Shown here: positions 1 to 11,736 of the stretch, piece after piece | How the letters are laid out: each line of letters begins with the position of its first letter | How positions within the stretch are numbered: position 1 is the first letter of the stretch | Assembly (NCBI GenBank): GCA_032622095.1 | Contig: CP136067.1 | Coordinates: 42,389,549-42,453,548, forward strand | Direction of reading: 5' to 3' | DNA from: Siphonodentalium dalli | Lineage: Eukaryota; Mollusca; Scaphopoda; Gadilida; Siphonodentaliidae | DNA: 64,000 bases | Translations under genes and position numbers: made by a program | Notes under the pieces: generated by a model | The model's database searches: none | What the model was told of the DNA's origin: nothing | The model's input: the letters and a program-made list of their open reading frames with translations, nothing else

Positions 1-2100
1 TCTAGATGTTTGTGTAAATTAGCCAACCCTTCATAGGTCGATTTATTATTGGTTTAAATAAAAATTGTTGAGTCAATTTGAAATAAATTATATCTGGTCA
101 AATTTTTGTGTAAATTGGCCGTAGTTATTAAATTTGAATTTTTTTATCAGCTATAAGAAATAATCACTGGGATAAAATTGAGTGCCCAGTGTTATGGTAT
201 TAAAAAATTCGAAAATATTTGATGTTACAATCTACCCGAGAATGAGTCCCAGTGAATTATTAAATTATGTATGATACCGATATAGTAAAGAAGAAAGTTC
301 TCACATCAAGTAGTCTGTCGATTATATTAGTTTTTATTTGAACAATATGTGAGTAAAGCAAAAACAGTTGTTCAGTGTATACACAGTTAGTTTGTATGTT
401 TGCTTGTTTTCAAACAAGTTGGATTTAGTTGAAAATTTCCAGATAAAGAAATTTTTCACAAGTTATGGTTAGGAAATTTAGACAGTGTTTATTGAAGCCT
501 ATTTTGTAGGAGTTTGTCAAAAACAAAAGTAGGCTGGTTTGACATAAGTTTTGGTTTTGGAATAGATCTTTTGTGGTCTTTGTAGTTGTTCTGGGCTAGT
601 TGAAGGCATTTTCATATAGTATTAACACACTTTTGGTAAATTTGTTTGAAGTTTAAATAAATTATTTTTGAGTAATATAAATCACGGAACAAAAATGTTC
701 TAGGAAATTCTGGTTATACAAGTATTACATTGTCACACCATTATGCAGGTTAAATAGTTATGTAAAATTTACTGCTGATTTTAGGATGTTTTCAAGTTAA
801 TCAGTATGATTTTAGTGAGTTCTGGTTTTGAATGAATTATGGTTTGAATTTTATTAAGGTTGTTCGGTCGGTCAATTAAGTTTAGTTTTACTGTGCTCGG
901 ATGATCTATTGGAATACATTAGTTATTTGTGACAGTTTGTCAAGAGACTGGTTGCGCCCAGAGAAATATATGTTTTAGAAAGGAATTAGTTGAAGTGATT
1001 CGAGAAACTTAAAATTAAATAAATTATAGTCCAGATGTAGACACTTGAAGTTTGAAGTATTCGAAACCATTGTTTAGGAATGTTCATGTTAGCCAAATGG
1101 TTCAATGTTTTGCAAGAATATCGACACGGATGGTTAGTGGTATTTTGTGTTACGACATGCCCGAATTAGGTTAACATTTCGATTTAAAAAAATATATAGA
1201 TTGATGTACAGGTATCGTCATTGTAGGTATGCATTATACAAGTAATCAGAATGGTTTTAATGTGTTCAGGTTTCAAACAAACCAAAGTTGATCAGAGTTG
1301 ACAAGTCGGAAAGTAAAGCAGGTAACTGAATAACCAATCATGGTGTAACCACAAAAAAACAAAGAAACAAACAAAATGGATAGAAAATTGATTGTGCCAT
1401 AATAAAATCTGTTACGGGATTCTAGAGTGTCTGTGGGTTATAACCAGGCTGACAAACCACCAGTATGTCTAAACTGTCTGTTGATGACACAGAATATCCG
1501 GAATAGAATAGAAGAAGAAAAAAAGAACTTACCTTTGACGGAAATGCTCCATAGAAGAAATTAAATGGATCCAAAAATAATCCTGTTAATTTCATGGAAG
1601 ATATTACTGGATAAATATACTTTGAGAACCATAGCAACCAGTGATTCAACATTGTCATTGAAAATATATACGTCCGAGCAGCAGGACTTCAAGAAACCTA
1701 AAGCCCTCTGTTGTCAATGAGAGAAATTGACATCCTTCGTAAAGATGCATACTACTTGATTCAGCCAAATTATACTGAATACAAGCCGCTCTCACCATGC
1801 ATGCACAATTAAAATATGTCTAGCCAAACACACCTTGTCTTCAATAGAAATGAAACCGTGCCCCAGGGTATTAATTATTCAAACTGGCCAGCTGACCAAA
1901 CGGGACAATGAGAGATTTTTCATTGACCGCACGAGAGACGATACCTGATCTTATGGTTATTGATGCATGCTAAATTGATTGATGTCCTACACCACTGAGA
2001 ACCTGTTGTATTTGTACTGTCTGAATTAAAGTGGTAAATATGTACATTTCATTTAGCAGTTAAACTGTCGTCAGGAAAAATAAAATTCCTATTATGACCT
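1..2100. other. AT-rich stretch without recognisable gene
   Basis: I see no gene here. Open frames are short on both strands and none resembles a known family. I saw no terminal inverted repeats or tandem array. It could be intergenic DNA or the intron of a gene whose exons lie outside the window. Confidence 0.5.
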
Positions 2101-2110
2101 ATCTATTGAT

Positions 2111-2405
2111 TTTAGTTTAAAGGGACATGTCGGGAATCTCACGAGGAACCTGTGACCCGTGGTACAGGTCAAGTTGGTAGAGTCTTATACAGAAAGCTAT
2201 TGCATTCGTTAAAAGTTGTCTGAGGTCATGAAAATATCAGTCGGGTCATTGTCTGAGGATTTTAGTTTAAAAGGACATGTCAGGATGAAATGGGAAATTA
2301 GTTCTCGCCTGTCGTTTAAAAAAAGGTTGTATTAGATCATGAAAATATAAGTTTGGTCGTTGTCTGAGCATTGTAGTTTAAAGGGACGTATCAGGCTTCG
2401 TAGAA
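2111..2405. repeat. Degenerate tandem repeat around AGTTTAAAGGGACATGTC
   Basis: Three imperfect units start near 2111, 2261 and 2372. Each carries a variant of AGTTTAAAGGGACATGTC. The last two are preceded by a related phrase, 'ggtc(a/g)ttgtctgag'. Spacing is 150 then 112 bases, so the array is old or indel-rich. No coding potential. Confidence 0.55.
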
Positions 2406-2594
2406 AATATTTGTATATGCTGGTATATATAGGGCCTTTAAGCCCAACTAAAATGTTTAGTCGGTTAGATGATCATTTCAAGGATGAAACGTGTTCTACA
2501 CGTATAAGCGTGATTTTACACGCTGATGACATTAACCAGACTTAATTCATTCAGTTCTTACACAACGTATGGAGTCCTATACACTAGACAGTAC

Positions 2595-3045
2595 TATATT
2601 GATCCTTAACCAATTTACGCCCGAATTCAAGATCAAGTTGAAATTTAATCAACTTTCGTATCGAAACAAGGCGAAAAAGCTATGATGGGAAGCCATCCCC
2701 TAGACATATTAACCCATATTGATCATTTACCAAAATTACGCCCGAATTCAAGGTCAAGTTGAAATTTAACCAACTTTTGAACCGAAACAAGGCGTTTATT
2801 TAGGATATAGCGGGGACGCACGGGAATAGGCGGGATCTCACCCCTATTACCCCTCCGCTGGATTAGGACCAACTATACGGAAAGACAGGACGCACGGGAA
2901 TAGGCAGGATCTCACCCTCTGGATCAGGACCAAAAGGCGTTTATTTAGGCTGTAGCTAGGACGCACGGGAATAGGCGGGATCTCACCCTTATTACGCCTC
3001 CGCTGGATCAGGACCAACTATACGGAAAGACAAAAGGAAACAGAA
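2595..3045. repeat. Compound tandem repeat, GC-richer than surroundings
   Basis: A unit containing TTACGCCCGAATTCAAG and 'gatcaagttgaaattta' occurs near 2610 and 2735. It is followed by three copies of GGACGCACGGGAATAGGC at 2814, 2888 and 2959, a spacing of 71-74 bases. The phrase 'ggatcaggaccaactatacgg' ends two of these units. I do not recognise the family. Confidence 0.6.
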
Positions 3046-3900
3046 CCAAAGCTTATTCTAGGATTATGACATTCTTCTGTTTCGGAACAATTCCCTCTGA
3101 TCAATGATTTCACTCGATTAACGAACTTTCGGAGTATGACATTCCTGTGTTAGGAACTTGAGTGTTCTTTTCAGAGCTATCCATATTCCAAATGGGATAG
3201 TTTGATCTCTATCACGGAATCATCAAGTTTTTTGTCTTAGGACAAAAATCTTGAAAAAGGTGATAAGAGTTATGTAACACTTTCGAATGTTACACGGCGT
3301 AAGTAAGGTTAATTTAGAAGTCAATGTCCTGGCTCAGATGTCCATAATATGCATGGAAACTGACCCAGGATGAAATAGTACATGCTATTTCATCACGGGC
3401 TAGTAGTCCCATAAAGAATATATTATCTTAACCTGTTGGGCAGGCCACTACATGGACCAATGATATGGCTACACCTCGGTTAGGCGTTGGCTTCTATATG
3501 TTCATATATACTTGCTACAGCCGAGACTAGATGAATTCTGACTCTTGCTTCGAACGTATTTCTGAGAAGATATTATTATATGTATTCTCCGTGACTGCCT
3601 GCTTTTAGTTGTACATAATTGTACGAAGAAATATCACCATTTCTATGTTCTGAGAGTTCCGACTTAGTGTATAAGTACCTGGGGAGTATTACACCTGACT
3701 TATTATCTGATAATATCCCACCAATGAATATGAATCATTCAAGCTGTTCTTGTATTACCTATATTTGTTTTATTTCTGCCGTCTGTCTTTATTGTACCCG
3801 AGCACCACGCCAATTGAATATTTAGAGCATTCCAATGTATACTTATATAACTGGGGGAGGTTAACCCCTCTGTGGTATTTAATTTCTCATTCATTAAACT
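3046..3900. other. No gene seen; contains one copy of a dispersed ~40-bp motif
   Basis: No supported gene. At about 3700-3760 the sequence 'ttatctgataatatcccaccaatgaatatgaatc' matches sequences near 63347-63390 (same strand) and 56548-56585 (opposite strand), so it belongs to a dispersed repeat of unknown class. Confidence 0.4.
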
Positions 3901-4163
3901 GGCAGCATCGCGTAATATGGCAAACAAATGAAACAACGATAATTACTTATATTTACATACACCTAATATTGCTTCCGATTTCCCCATTGCGTCACGGTAG
4001 ACATGCCTCACCGGGGATTGTCGGGCATGAACGACTGCTTGACTATTCAGCACATCCGGATCTGGCAAGCAATTTGTTTTGGTCTATAATCAGTGTTGTT
4101 ACCCTGCACCTAAAACTCATCTCCTATGATTACACAACACACGACATTGCAAATATATCATTA

Positions 4164-4846
4164 CTAGAAGATGACCCGACTTCGTCCGGGCTATTCAAAA
4201 ACCAAATTTCAAGTCGATTGCTCCACCCGTTTCCGAGATCTGGTCTGCGCATGCGCGAAGCTGGCGTCGCACGGGCTCGGCGACCCGATAAAATTCGTAT
4301 TCGGGGCAAGATACATTCACATACCAAATTTCAAGTCGATAGCTCCACCCGTTTCCGAGATATATAGCCCAATGTCATTTGCGGATACCTCGGCCGGTGA
4401 TGAGTTAACGCGACATCGGCCGGTTAAGAGTTAAACGCGATCACGTCACGATCTGTTGACGGCGTAATATATTTACTGAATGTTTTTCGATGAGCGAAGC
4501 ATGGTCCTGCGTTCTTCCCGATAATTAAGGTAGAAACTTTAAACGTACACAGGCGTGTGATACATCATTGGAAAGATGAAGCGCCACAGATTCTAACCGT
4601 GCAAATTATATGGCAATTTATTATTCGCGCTATATCGAATCGATTTGTGAGCACCGAACTGAAATATATTAGCGCAAAACGGCGTAAAAACAGATTTGAC
4701 CTCGGCACGTGAAAAGTTGACCTCGGATCTGAAAATTAATATGCCTATGCCACTTCCCGACCGATAGTACCCTCACATACGAACACACAGACCACAGATA
4801 CACAGACCACATATACACAGACAGATCTTCCAAAATATATAATAGA
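4164..4846 (-). mobile_element. Non-autonomous Helitron-like element (left arm of mirrored pair)
   Basis: Read on the minus strand, the element starts TCTATTATATATTTTGG and ends with a GC-rich hairpin (CCCGGACGAAGTCGGG) a few bases before CTAG. This is the Helitron terminal pattern: 5' TC, 3' hairpin then CTRR. It lies between A and T with no target duplication. The intact paralogue at 7441-7460 reads 'atatatcatta' joined directly to 'tggtagaacgg', which fixes both ends. The half near the CTAG end carries the 'accaaatttcaagtcgat' repeat also found in the Helitron at 27671-28179. The other half matches the Helitron at 17831-19234, so the element is a chimera of two internal sequences. No transposase is encoded. 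Confidence 0.75.
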
Positions 4847-5797
4847 TGGCAGAACGGCGTGTTGTCAATTTCTTATCATCCACAACCGAAACTTCATTGT
4901 TAGTTTCAGATATTATCATTCTTGAAATCAACACGTCTACATTCACCACAAGCTAAACAAAACATTTCATCATATATGTGTATACTTTACTGTAAAAAGC
5001 GATGATTCGAACTGTCCGAACTGAACTCCATGCGTTTATTTAAAGTTGAATAAATAGTGGGAAAGACAAAACACTCCTAGTTGATAATGAATTTAAGTAT
5101 ATAAATATAAATAATAAACAGCAGATTCAACGTGGTCATGGGTTTTGACCGCGATAAAAATTCAGCAAACTTCGCATGAACCCCTTCGGGGTTCATGCAG
5201 TTTGCTGAATTTTTTCGTGGTCAAAATCCCATGACGACATTGAAACCGCCGCTCATTTCTTATATATTTACATACACCTAATGTCGCTTCCGATTTCCCC
5301 ATAGTATTACGGTAAACACGCCCCCTGAGTCAATGTGTTCATAAACCTATGAACATAACGTGACGTCACTTTCAACGTCGTTCATACGAGAAATGAACGG
5401 CGGTTTCAATGTGGTCATGGGATTTTGACCGCGAGAAAAATTCAGCAAACTGCATGAACCCCTTGCTGAATCCGCCGTTTGTTATTGATATATATATATA
5501 TACATAAATGCATGAGGAACTAGGGTTGTCTGTCTTTCCCACTATTCAACTTTAAATGAACGCATGAAGTTCAGTTCGGACATTTCAAATCCTCGCTTTT
5601 TAGAAAACCAAACATTGTGAGAATCCGTTGACGGAGAGCGAAAAAACGCAATTTCACAGTAAAATATACACGTATGACGAAATGTATTGTTTAGCTTGTA
5701 ATGAATGTAGACGTATTGATTTCAAGAATGATAATATCTGAAACTAACAATTAAGTTTCGGTCGTGGATAAGAAATTCACAACACGCCGTTCTACCA
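4847..5797. repeat. Long foldback (inverted-repeat) element between two Helitrons
   Basis: The left arm begins 'tggcagaacggcgtgttg' and the right arm ends with its complement 'caacacgccgttctacca'. Complementarity runs with indels for roughly 300 bases per arm, through 'cagatattatcattcttgaa' and 'tttaaagttgaataaatagt' to the centre. The centre holds a near-perfect hairpin at 5174-5198 (GCATGAACCCC, 3-base loop, GGGGTTCATGC), flanked by 'ttcagcaaact'. A third, single-arm copy is at 7452-7890. I see no coding sequence and cannot name the family. Confidence 0.75.
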
Positions 5798-6577
5798 TCT
5801 ACTCTATATTTTGGGACTTCCGTCTGTCTGTCTGTTTGTTTGTTTGTTTGTTTGTTAGCAATGGCCGGGAAAACTGCAGGACGGATTTCGACGAAATTTG
5901 ATACCTAAGTGTACTTTTGTCCGGGGAGTGTTTTGGACGGGTCAAATCGTTACCCCGACCTGACCTTGACCTTCAAAATGGTCAATTCAAGGTCAAATCG
6001 CGCATTTCGACGGGATTTTGACGAAATTTGATGCCTATGGATACTTTTGTCCGGGGAGTGTTTTGGACGGGTCAAATCGTGACCCGACCTGACCTTCACC
6101 TTCAAAATGGTCAATTCAAGGTCAAATCGCGCCTTTCGACGGGATTTCGACATTTGATACCTAGGGGTACTTTTGTCTGGGGAGTGTTTTGGATGGGTCA
6201 AGTCGTGACCCCGACCTGATCGCGACCTTCAGAATGGTCAATTCAGGGTCAAATCGCGCCTTTCGACGGATTTCGACGAAATTTGGTACCTAGGGTTACT
6301 TTTGTCCGGGAACTGTTTTGTACGGGCCAAATCGTGACCCCGACCTGACCTTGACCTTCAAAATGGTCAATTCAAGGTCAAATCGCGCCTTTCGACGGAT
6401 TTCGACGAAATTTTATACCTATGTGTACTTTTGTCCGGGGAGTGTTTTGGACGGGTCAAATAGTGACCCCGACCTTGACCTTGACCTTCAAAATGGTCAA
6501 TTTAAGGTCAAATCGCGCCTTTCGACGGATGAAAGCAGAGGGGAAACAGCCCGGACGAAGTCGGGTCACCCTGCTAG
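5798..6577 (+). mobile_element. Non-autonomous Helitron-like element with five ~129-bp internal repeats
   Basis: It starts TCTACTCTATATTTTGGG, preceded by A, followed by a (gtct)n/(tttg)n run. It ends with the hairpin CCCGGACGAAGTCGGG and then CTGCTAG, followed by T. The interior is five tandem units of 127-130 bases containing GACGAAATTTGATACC and TTCAAAATGGTCAATTCAAG. Open frames in both directions across the array follow from the repeat and are not genes. The flank after CTAG ('taatgatatattt') is the complement of the flank before the Helitron at 4164, so both elements occupy the same site in opposite arms of the foldback. Confidence 0.8.
5850..6530. repeat. Tandem repeat, ~129 bp x 5, inside Helitron
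   Basis: The anchor phrase 'atttgatacc' or close variants recurs at 5895, 6025, 6152, 6281 and 6410. Units differ by scattered substitutions. A shorter stretch of related sequence occurs on the opposite strand at about 17860-18030 in the Helitron at 17831-19234. Confidence 0.8.
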
Positions 6578-6579
6578 TA

Positions 6580-7035
6580 ATGATATATTTGTGAGGTCGG
6601 GGGAATATTTGTAACGGCAAGTAAAATGATCAAACTCTACTCAACATCAACGCTTCGTAACACGAAGCGTATTGTATGGTCGCTCGCTTGTGCATTTGTC
6701 TGCAGTATTTCAGTATTAGCTGCAATTGTGCCGCTATGTGGTCCACTGTGCTCATGTAAGAAGACCCATTAGGAACATTATACCATGAAACGATTTTACG
6801 TCGGTCGCAGCACTGTTATACGCACAACGCATTTCAATTGCAAATTAAAACGATAATTATGCAAATGAGCAAACACCATTGTTCGCGATGTTTCGAAAGT
6901 TGTGGGGTTATAAAAAGAGTGTCGTCGTTATATAATAACATAGTTGCGAACTTGCGAGGTGAGAGATCTCCGCACGTTGTACTTCTCATGGCAACAATTG
7001 TCGAGTTTGAGTTGCGTAATGAGAGGAGTTTTAGG
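6580..7035. other. No gene; short inverted motif
   Basis: A small palindrome occurs at about 6650-6670 ('acgcttcgtaacacgaagcgt'). Otherwise I see nothing that resembles a gene or a family found elsewhere in the window. Confidence 0.4.
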
Positions 7036-7415
7036 TGCAGGATGACAACACTGATTCTATATACCAAAACAAATTTCTTGCCAAATCCGGAAGTGCTGAA
7101 TACTCAAGCAGTCGTTGATGTCCGACAATCCCCGGTGATTTCCGGGATCAATGTGTTCATAGGAACGACATTGAAAGTGACGTCACGTTACGTTCATAAG
7201 TTTATGAACACATTGACTCAGGGGGGGTGTCTACCTTAACGGTGTGGGAAAATCGGAAGCGATGTTAGGTGTATGTAAATATAAGTTTATGAACACATTG
7301 ATCCCGAAAATCACCGGGGATTGTCGGACATGAACGACTGCTTGACTATTCAGCACGTCCGGATTTGGCAAGCAATTTGTTTTTGGTCTATAATCAGTGT
7401 TGTTACCCTGCGCCA
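7036..7415. repeat. Imperfect inverted repeat, ~150-bp arms
   Basis: The left arm ('acaacactgattctatatacc' to 'gacaatccccggtgatt') is the complement of the right arm ('aatcaccggggattgtcgg' to 'aatcagtgttgttaccctg'). Between them, 'gttcataagtttatgaacacattgac' forms smaller palindromes. One arm is also present at 4015-4130. Together with 7452-7890 this looks like part of a larger palindromic element related to 3900-6600. Confidence 0.7.
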
Positions 7416-7451
7416 AAAAATCATCTCCTCTGATTACAAAATATATCATTA

Positions 7452-7890
7452 TGGTAGAACGGCGTGTTGTCAATTTCTTATCATCCACAACCAAAACTTA
7501 ATTGTTAGTTTCAGATATTATCATTCTTGAAATCTACACGTCTACATTCATTACAAGCTAAACAAGACATTTCGTCATACTTTTCCGCTCTCCGTCAACG
7601 GATTCTCACAATGTTTGGTTTTCTAAAAAGCGCGGATTCGAACTCTCCGAACTGAACTCCATGCGTTCATTTAAAGTTGCATAAATAGTGGGAGACAGAA
7701 AATCCTAGTTGATAATGATTTTATGTGTATAAATATAAATAATAAACGGCGGATTCAAAGTGGTCATGGGTTTGACCCCGATAAAAATTTAGCAAACTCC
7801 GCATGAACGCCTTCGGGGTTCATGCAGTTTGCTGAATTTTTCTCACGGTCAAAATCCCATGACCACATCGAAACCGCCGTTCATTTCAAA
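7452..7890. repeat. Third copy of the foldback arm, lacking a Helitron
   Basis: Starts 'tggtagaacggcgtgttgtc' immediately after 'atatatcatta' and tracks the arm at 4847 onward through the hairpin 'cttcggggttcatgc' at about 7810. It serves as the empty-site reference for the Helitron insertions at 4164 and 5798. Confidence 0.75.
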
Positions 7891-8240
7891 CCCGCCATTA
7901 ATTTCCCAACTGATTACTGAGATTAATAGTCCGCACCGTGTTATGGTAAATTTGCACCATATAATGACAAGATCACCATAGTCAGAAATGGTAACGCACT
8001 CAAGATCATATTATATAATTTATTACATGATCCTACCGTTTTTCCATTCAATAAACCCATTCTATAAATTGTAATATTAAACGTACGTTTAATAACAGGA
8101 AATAGTGCCTGGTAACCTTTGACTTCCGGTTTGTCGTCTGTTTACATTCCGTAAGCTACGTTTCAAAAATAATATGGCTTCCAATATTTTTTCAATAAAC
8201 TGTAATGAATGAAGAGTTTGAAATGTTATGCCATTAAATA

Positions 8241-8408
8241 TATAGAGAGTAATTAATTGGTTCCGAGAATTACGTTAAATAATTCACGAGAGGTGAGATA
8301 CCTCGGTAAGAAACCAGTGCGCGATAGCGCACGAGTTTCTTACCCAAACGTATCTCGCCTCGAGGGAATTATTGAACTTAATTATCGGAACTAATTGATT
8401 ACTCTATT
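8241..8408. repeat. Imperfect palindrome, ~80-bp arms
   Basis: The left arm 'tatagagagtaattaattgg' pairs with 'actaattgattactctattta' at the right. Central arms 'ggtaagaaaccagtgcgcg' and 'cgcacgagtttcttacc' pair around GATAGC. No TSD was identified. Possibly a MITE or foldback element. Confidence 0.6.
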
Positions 8409-8772
8409 TATTACCCTTCTGCATCAATTTGGTTCGCCAAATATGATTAAAACACACATACTTAATTCATGAAAATCCCGATGTGGAGAAACATCAACCA
8501 TCGAAATTTCAGTCTAGATCAGTAAGCGATGTAACGTCAATGACGTCATGGGAAATGACATAATTCACTAGTGACATTACCATTTTTAATTAACAGCGTT
8601 TGCAATGGAAATCGCGAATAGGAGTGTAATAAAAGCCATTAAATACGCCAAAGAGTCTTTATTTGTCTGGGACTATTTATTTACGCGGCAAACAACTCAT
8701 AATTACGTGAAACGTTATCGCAGGCCTTATATATAAGCCGATGTTAGTTTCGTGCCCCATTTGTTGATTTAA

Positions 8773-9318
8773 CCCTTTACCCAACATAATATAAGAGAAT
8801 GCATTGGCTTAACACATTAAAAATTATAAAATTGTTAAAGAATGTAAGAAAAAATGGTAAAAAGTGTTAAAAAAAGATTTTTTTAGGCCAATGCATTCTC
8901 TTATATATGCGAGGCGACCTATGTTAGTTTCGTGCCCCATTTGTTGATTTAACCCTTTACCCAACAGAACGGCCCTGTGCCAATGCATTCTCTTATATAT
9001 GCGAGTCGACCATAGGTCGCCTCGCATATATAAGAGAATGCATTGGCTTAACACATATTAATTGTTAACAAATGTAAGAAAAAATTCTAATTTTTTTTAG
9101 GCCAATGCATTCTCTTATATATGCGAGGCGACCTATGGTCGACTCGCATATATAAGAGAATGCATTGGCACAGGGCATAACTGTAACTATCACAATGTGG
9201 TCAAGGAGCCGGTTCAAATGATATCCATATTTGTATGGTTCTATTGAGACAGACCGAAGATATTTTAGGCTGTTGAAGCTTTATTTGGCCGGTTTTGGCC
9301 GGTTTGTTGGGTAAAGGG
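8773..9318. mobile_element. PiggyBac-type MITE (TTAACCCTTTACCCAACA family), rearranged copy A
   Basis: Bounded by TTAA at 8769-8772 and 9319-9322, with terminal repeats CCCTTTACCCAAC and GTTGGGTAAAGGG. TTAA targets and termini starting CCCTTT are the known piggyBac pattern. The interior holds repeated hairpins built from CAATGCATTCTCTTATATAT and TGCGAGGCGACCTAT. A 46-base block containing the flank plus the left terminus is repeated exactly 180 bases downstream (8741 and 8921), so the copy has two left ends. No transposase is encoded. Confidence 0.8.
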
Positions 9319-9360
9319 TTAAGTATGTTTTGTCGACGTTTTGGATCATGTAATAAATAG

Positions 9361-9470
9361 AATCTACAACTCGTCCCAGTTTATAGCGGAATTTACAAAA
9401 CTCGTCAAGTAAATTAGGTCTGGACTCGTTTTGTAAATTTCGCTATAAACTGGGAACTCATTGTAGATCC
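9361..9470. repeat. Inverted repeat ending near TCCTCTATATA
   Basis: The left arm 'aatctacaactcgtcccagt' and 'ttatagcgga' pairs with the right arm 'cgctataaactgggaactca' and 'ttgtagat'. The layout, with the same following 'cctctatata', resembles the unrelated-in-sequence palindrome at 49755-49905. Confidence 0.65.
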
Positions 9471-9479
9471 TCTATATAA

Positions 9480-10480
9480 GATATATTGGTTTCATGAATA
9501 CCCCAACTCAGAATTTTTTTAAAATAACTAATCCTTCAAATTATTACAACAACTACGGAAAATATTATCACTGCAGGTTTATCATTCACCACACAAGAAA
9601 GCCTCTAAATGCGGACCAAACCTATACTAATCGGATTAAATACACACCCGATACCTCGCAATATGACCTTTAATCTATATTCCAACTGAGACATTCTTCA
9701 TCCGCAATGTTAGCTGTTATACTATGCATTGTGATCCCGCAATAAAATCTTCAAGAGTGGCCCATCCATTGTTTACACCTAAATATCGAAAGCATAAAAG
9801 TTACATACTGCAACAATGAGACACCCGCGAAGATTCATCCGCGAATATATATATCCTGTAAAAGTTTAACTGGTACACAATATAGCTAGTACATTTTAAA
9901 TCATATTTCATAAAATAACTCTCATCGTGTGAAACCCGAAATGTGTTGTACTGCGATATATCCCCATAGCTCCATTGACAAGGCCAGGTCAGCTTAGCAG
10001 TAATAAACTATCGTCGTGTATTGTTAATGTACCATCATGTAATATTAAAGTATCATCGTGTGATGACAATTTGATCAATAACATAAATACTAAATGTTAT
10101 CCACATTTAAGAATTTATGTCTGTTTGTCCGCTATATGAATAAAGTTGTGGCTATCTGAAGGGTTCTAGGTGTAGTCTAACAGGGTTAACTTTTTTACGA
10201 TGAATCTGATGGTATTGTTCAAACTACGGAGATTAAGCCATTGAAGAGGCAGGGAGGGACTGCATGCAGATGCTACATAAAACTGTATATTTATGAACAA
10301 TTGCATGACATGATATGCATATTAATTAAATTTTCTAATTCACCTAGAAGCAAATGTAAGGAATTTGCTAACTGTTGTTGCAGTGGCAATGTTATATAGT
10401 ATGTGTAAGGGAGGGTCTACCGAAATTCATAAAAAAAATTGGGAGGAGGTTGCCGATTATATTTTCAACCGAAGAGGTCT
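9480..10480. other. No gene seen
   Basis: AT-rich with no convincing open frame. A minor internal repetition 'atcatgtaatattaaagtatcatcgtgt' occurs near 10030-10065. Confidence 0.4.
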
Positions 10481-10539
10481 AACTTGGGGACATAAACACA
10501 AATGTTCAACCTGGTAAAGAAAGTTCACTTTCCCGTAGA

Positions 10540-11344
10540 ATGAATACGTTTTGTGCAGCAGTAAGATTCTCACAGATAATTAATGAACCCACCAGAGTTA
10601 CAGAAACCTCATCCTCTATTAATGACTTAATTTGGTTCTCTGACAATGGCGTAATCGATCATTTGGCCACTTTTTTCTTTCGCAAACTTAATAGAGATAA
10701 GACTTTCTCACATAATACAGATTGTGTAAGATCGACAAAAAAATTCTCTTGTGCAGAGTTCAATAAGAAACTAAATGAAGTAGATTGGGATGCAATCTAT
10801 CAGACAAATGATACCAGTATTGCATGGAACATTTTTAAAGATAATTATCTATCAATACTTAATGAATATGCTCCACTAAAGCAAATGATAATTAAAAGCC
10901 GCTCAGAGGACTGGATTAATGGTGAAATTCTAGACCTAATTAGACAAAGAGACACTCCACAGAGAGAATTTCAACAGACCGGAGACTCAAAATTTCGTTC
11001 AACTTTTAAATGTCTGAGAAATAGGGCACAACACGCTGTCAAGAAGGCAAAGATGGAATTTGTTTCAAGCAGAAGAATAACACAAAGAAACTTTGTCAAA
11101 CTCTTAAAAGCGTGGGTATTTCCTCCAAGAAAGATAAATCACCCCAGTCAGAAATTGGTCTGAAAATAAATGATGAAATGATTTTCGACAAACAGAAAGT
11201 TGCAGATCATTTCAACAGTTATTTTTCTAATATAGCGGGTGACTTGGTGGAAAATCTTCCTTCTGCTCCTTGTATCTATGATGAAACTTCTGTCGATGCC
11301 TTTTATAGGTCCCAGAACATCAAGACATATAGTTTTAATTTTAA
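10540..11344 (+). pseudogene. LINE ORF2 remnant: endonuclease end and pre-RT linker
   Basis: An open frame of about 207 residues contains INEPTRVTETSSSINDLIW. This corresponds to the late LINE endonuclease segment where families read PTR-T-S-S-DLI and then D-H. A charged linker follows (NEYAPLKQM, then DWINGEILDLIRQRDTP and a run of K/R). The frame then shifts: reading resumes from 11112 as VADHFNSYFSNIA, the usual block before the RT domain. The upstream endonuclease part is missing or unreadable, and there is no plausible start codon context. The segment ends at the TTAA where the MITE at 11345 is inserted. Confidence 0.75.
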
Positions 11345-11736
11345 CCCTTTACCCAACAGAAGGGCCCTGTGCCAATGCGTTCTCTTATATATGCGAGTCG
11401 ACCATAGGTCGCCTCGCATATATAAGAGAATGCATTGGCTCAACTCAATAAAAATTATAAAATTGTTAAAGAATGTAAGAAAAAATGGTAAAAAGTGTTA
11501 AAAAAAGATTTTTTTTAGGCCAATGCATTCTCTTATATATGCGAGGCGACCTATGGTCGACTCGCATATATAAGAGAATGCATTGGCACAGGGCATAACT
11601 GTAACTATCACAATGTGGTCAATGAGCCGGTTCCAATGATATCCATATTTGTATGGTTCTATTGAGACAGACCGAAGATATTTTAGGCTGTTGAAGCTTT
11701 ATTTGGCCGGTTTTGGCCGCTTTGTTGGGTAAAGTG
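11345..11736. mobile_element. PiggyBac-type MITE (TTAACCCTTTACCCAACA family), copy B, inside LINE
   Basis: Flanked by TTAA at 11341-11344 and 11737-11740. The left end is CCCTTTACCCAACAGAAGGG and the right end GTTGGGTAAAGTG, with one mismatch to the terminal repeat. The interior repeats the CAATGCATTCTCTTATATAT hairpin arms, then the conserved 'ggttctattgagacagaccg' segment. Removing it with one TTAA rejoins the LINE reading frame. Confidence 0.85.

Noticed and set aside
5950-6614. Open frames on both strands across the 129-bp array
   Set aside because: Repeat-driven; the peptide repeats with the DNA unit and has no homology.
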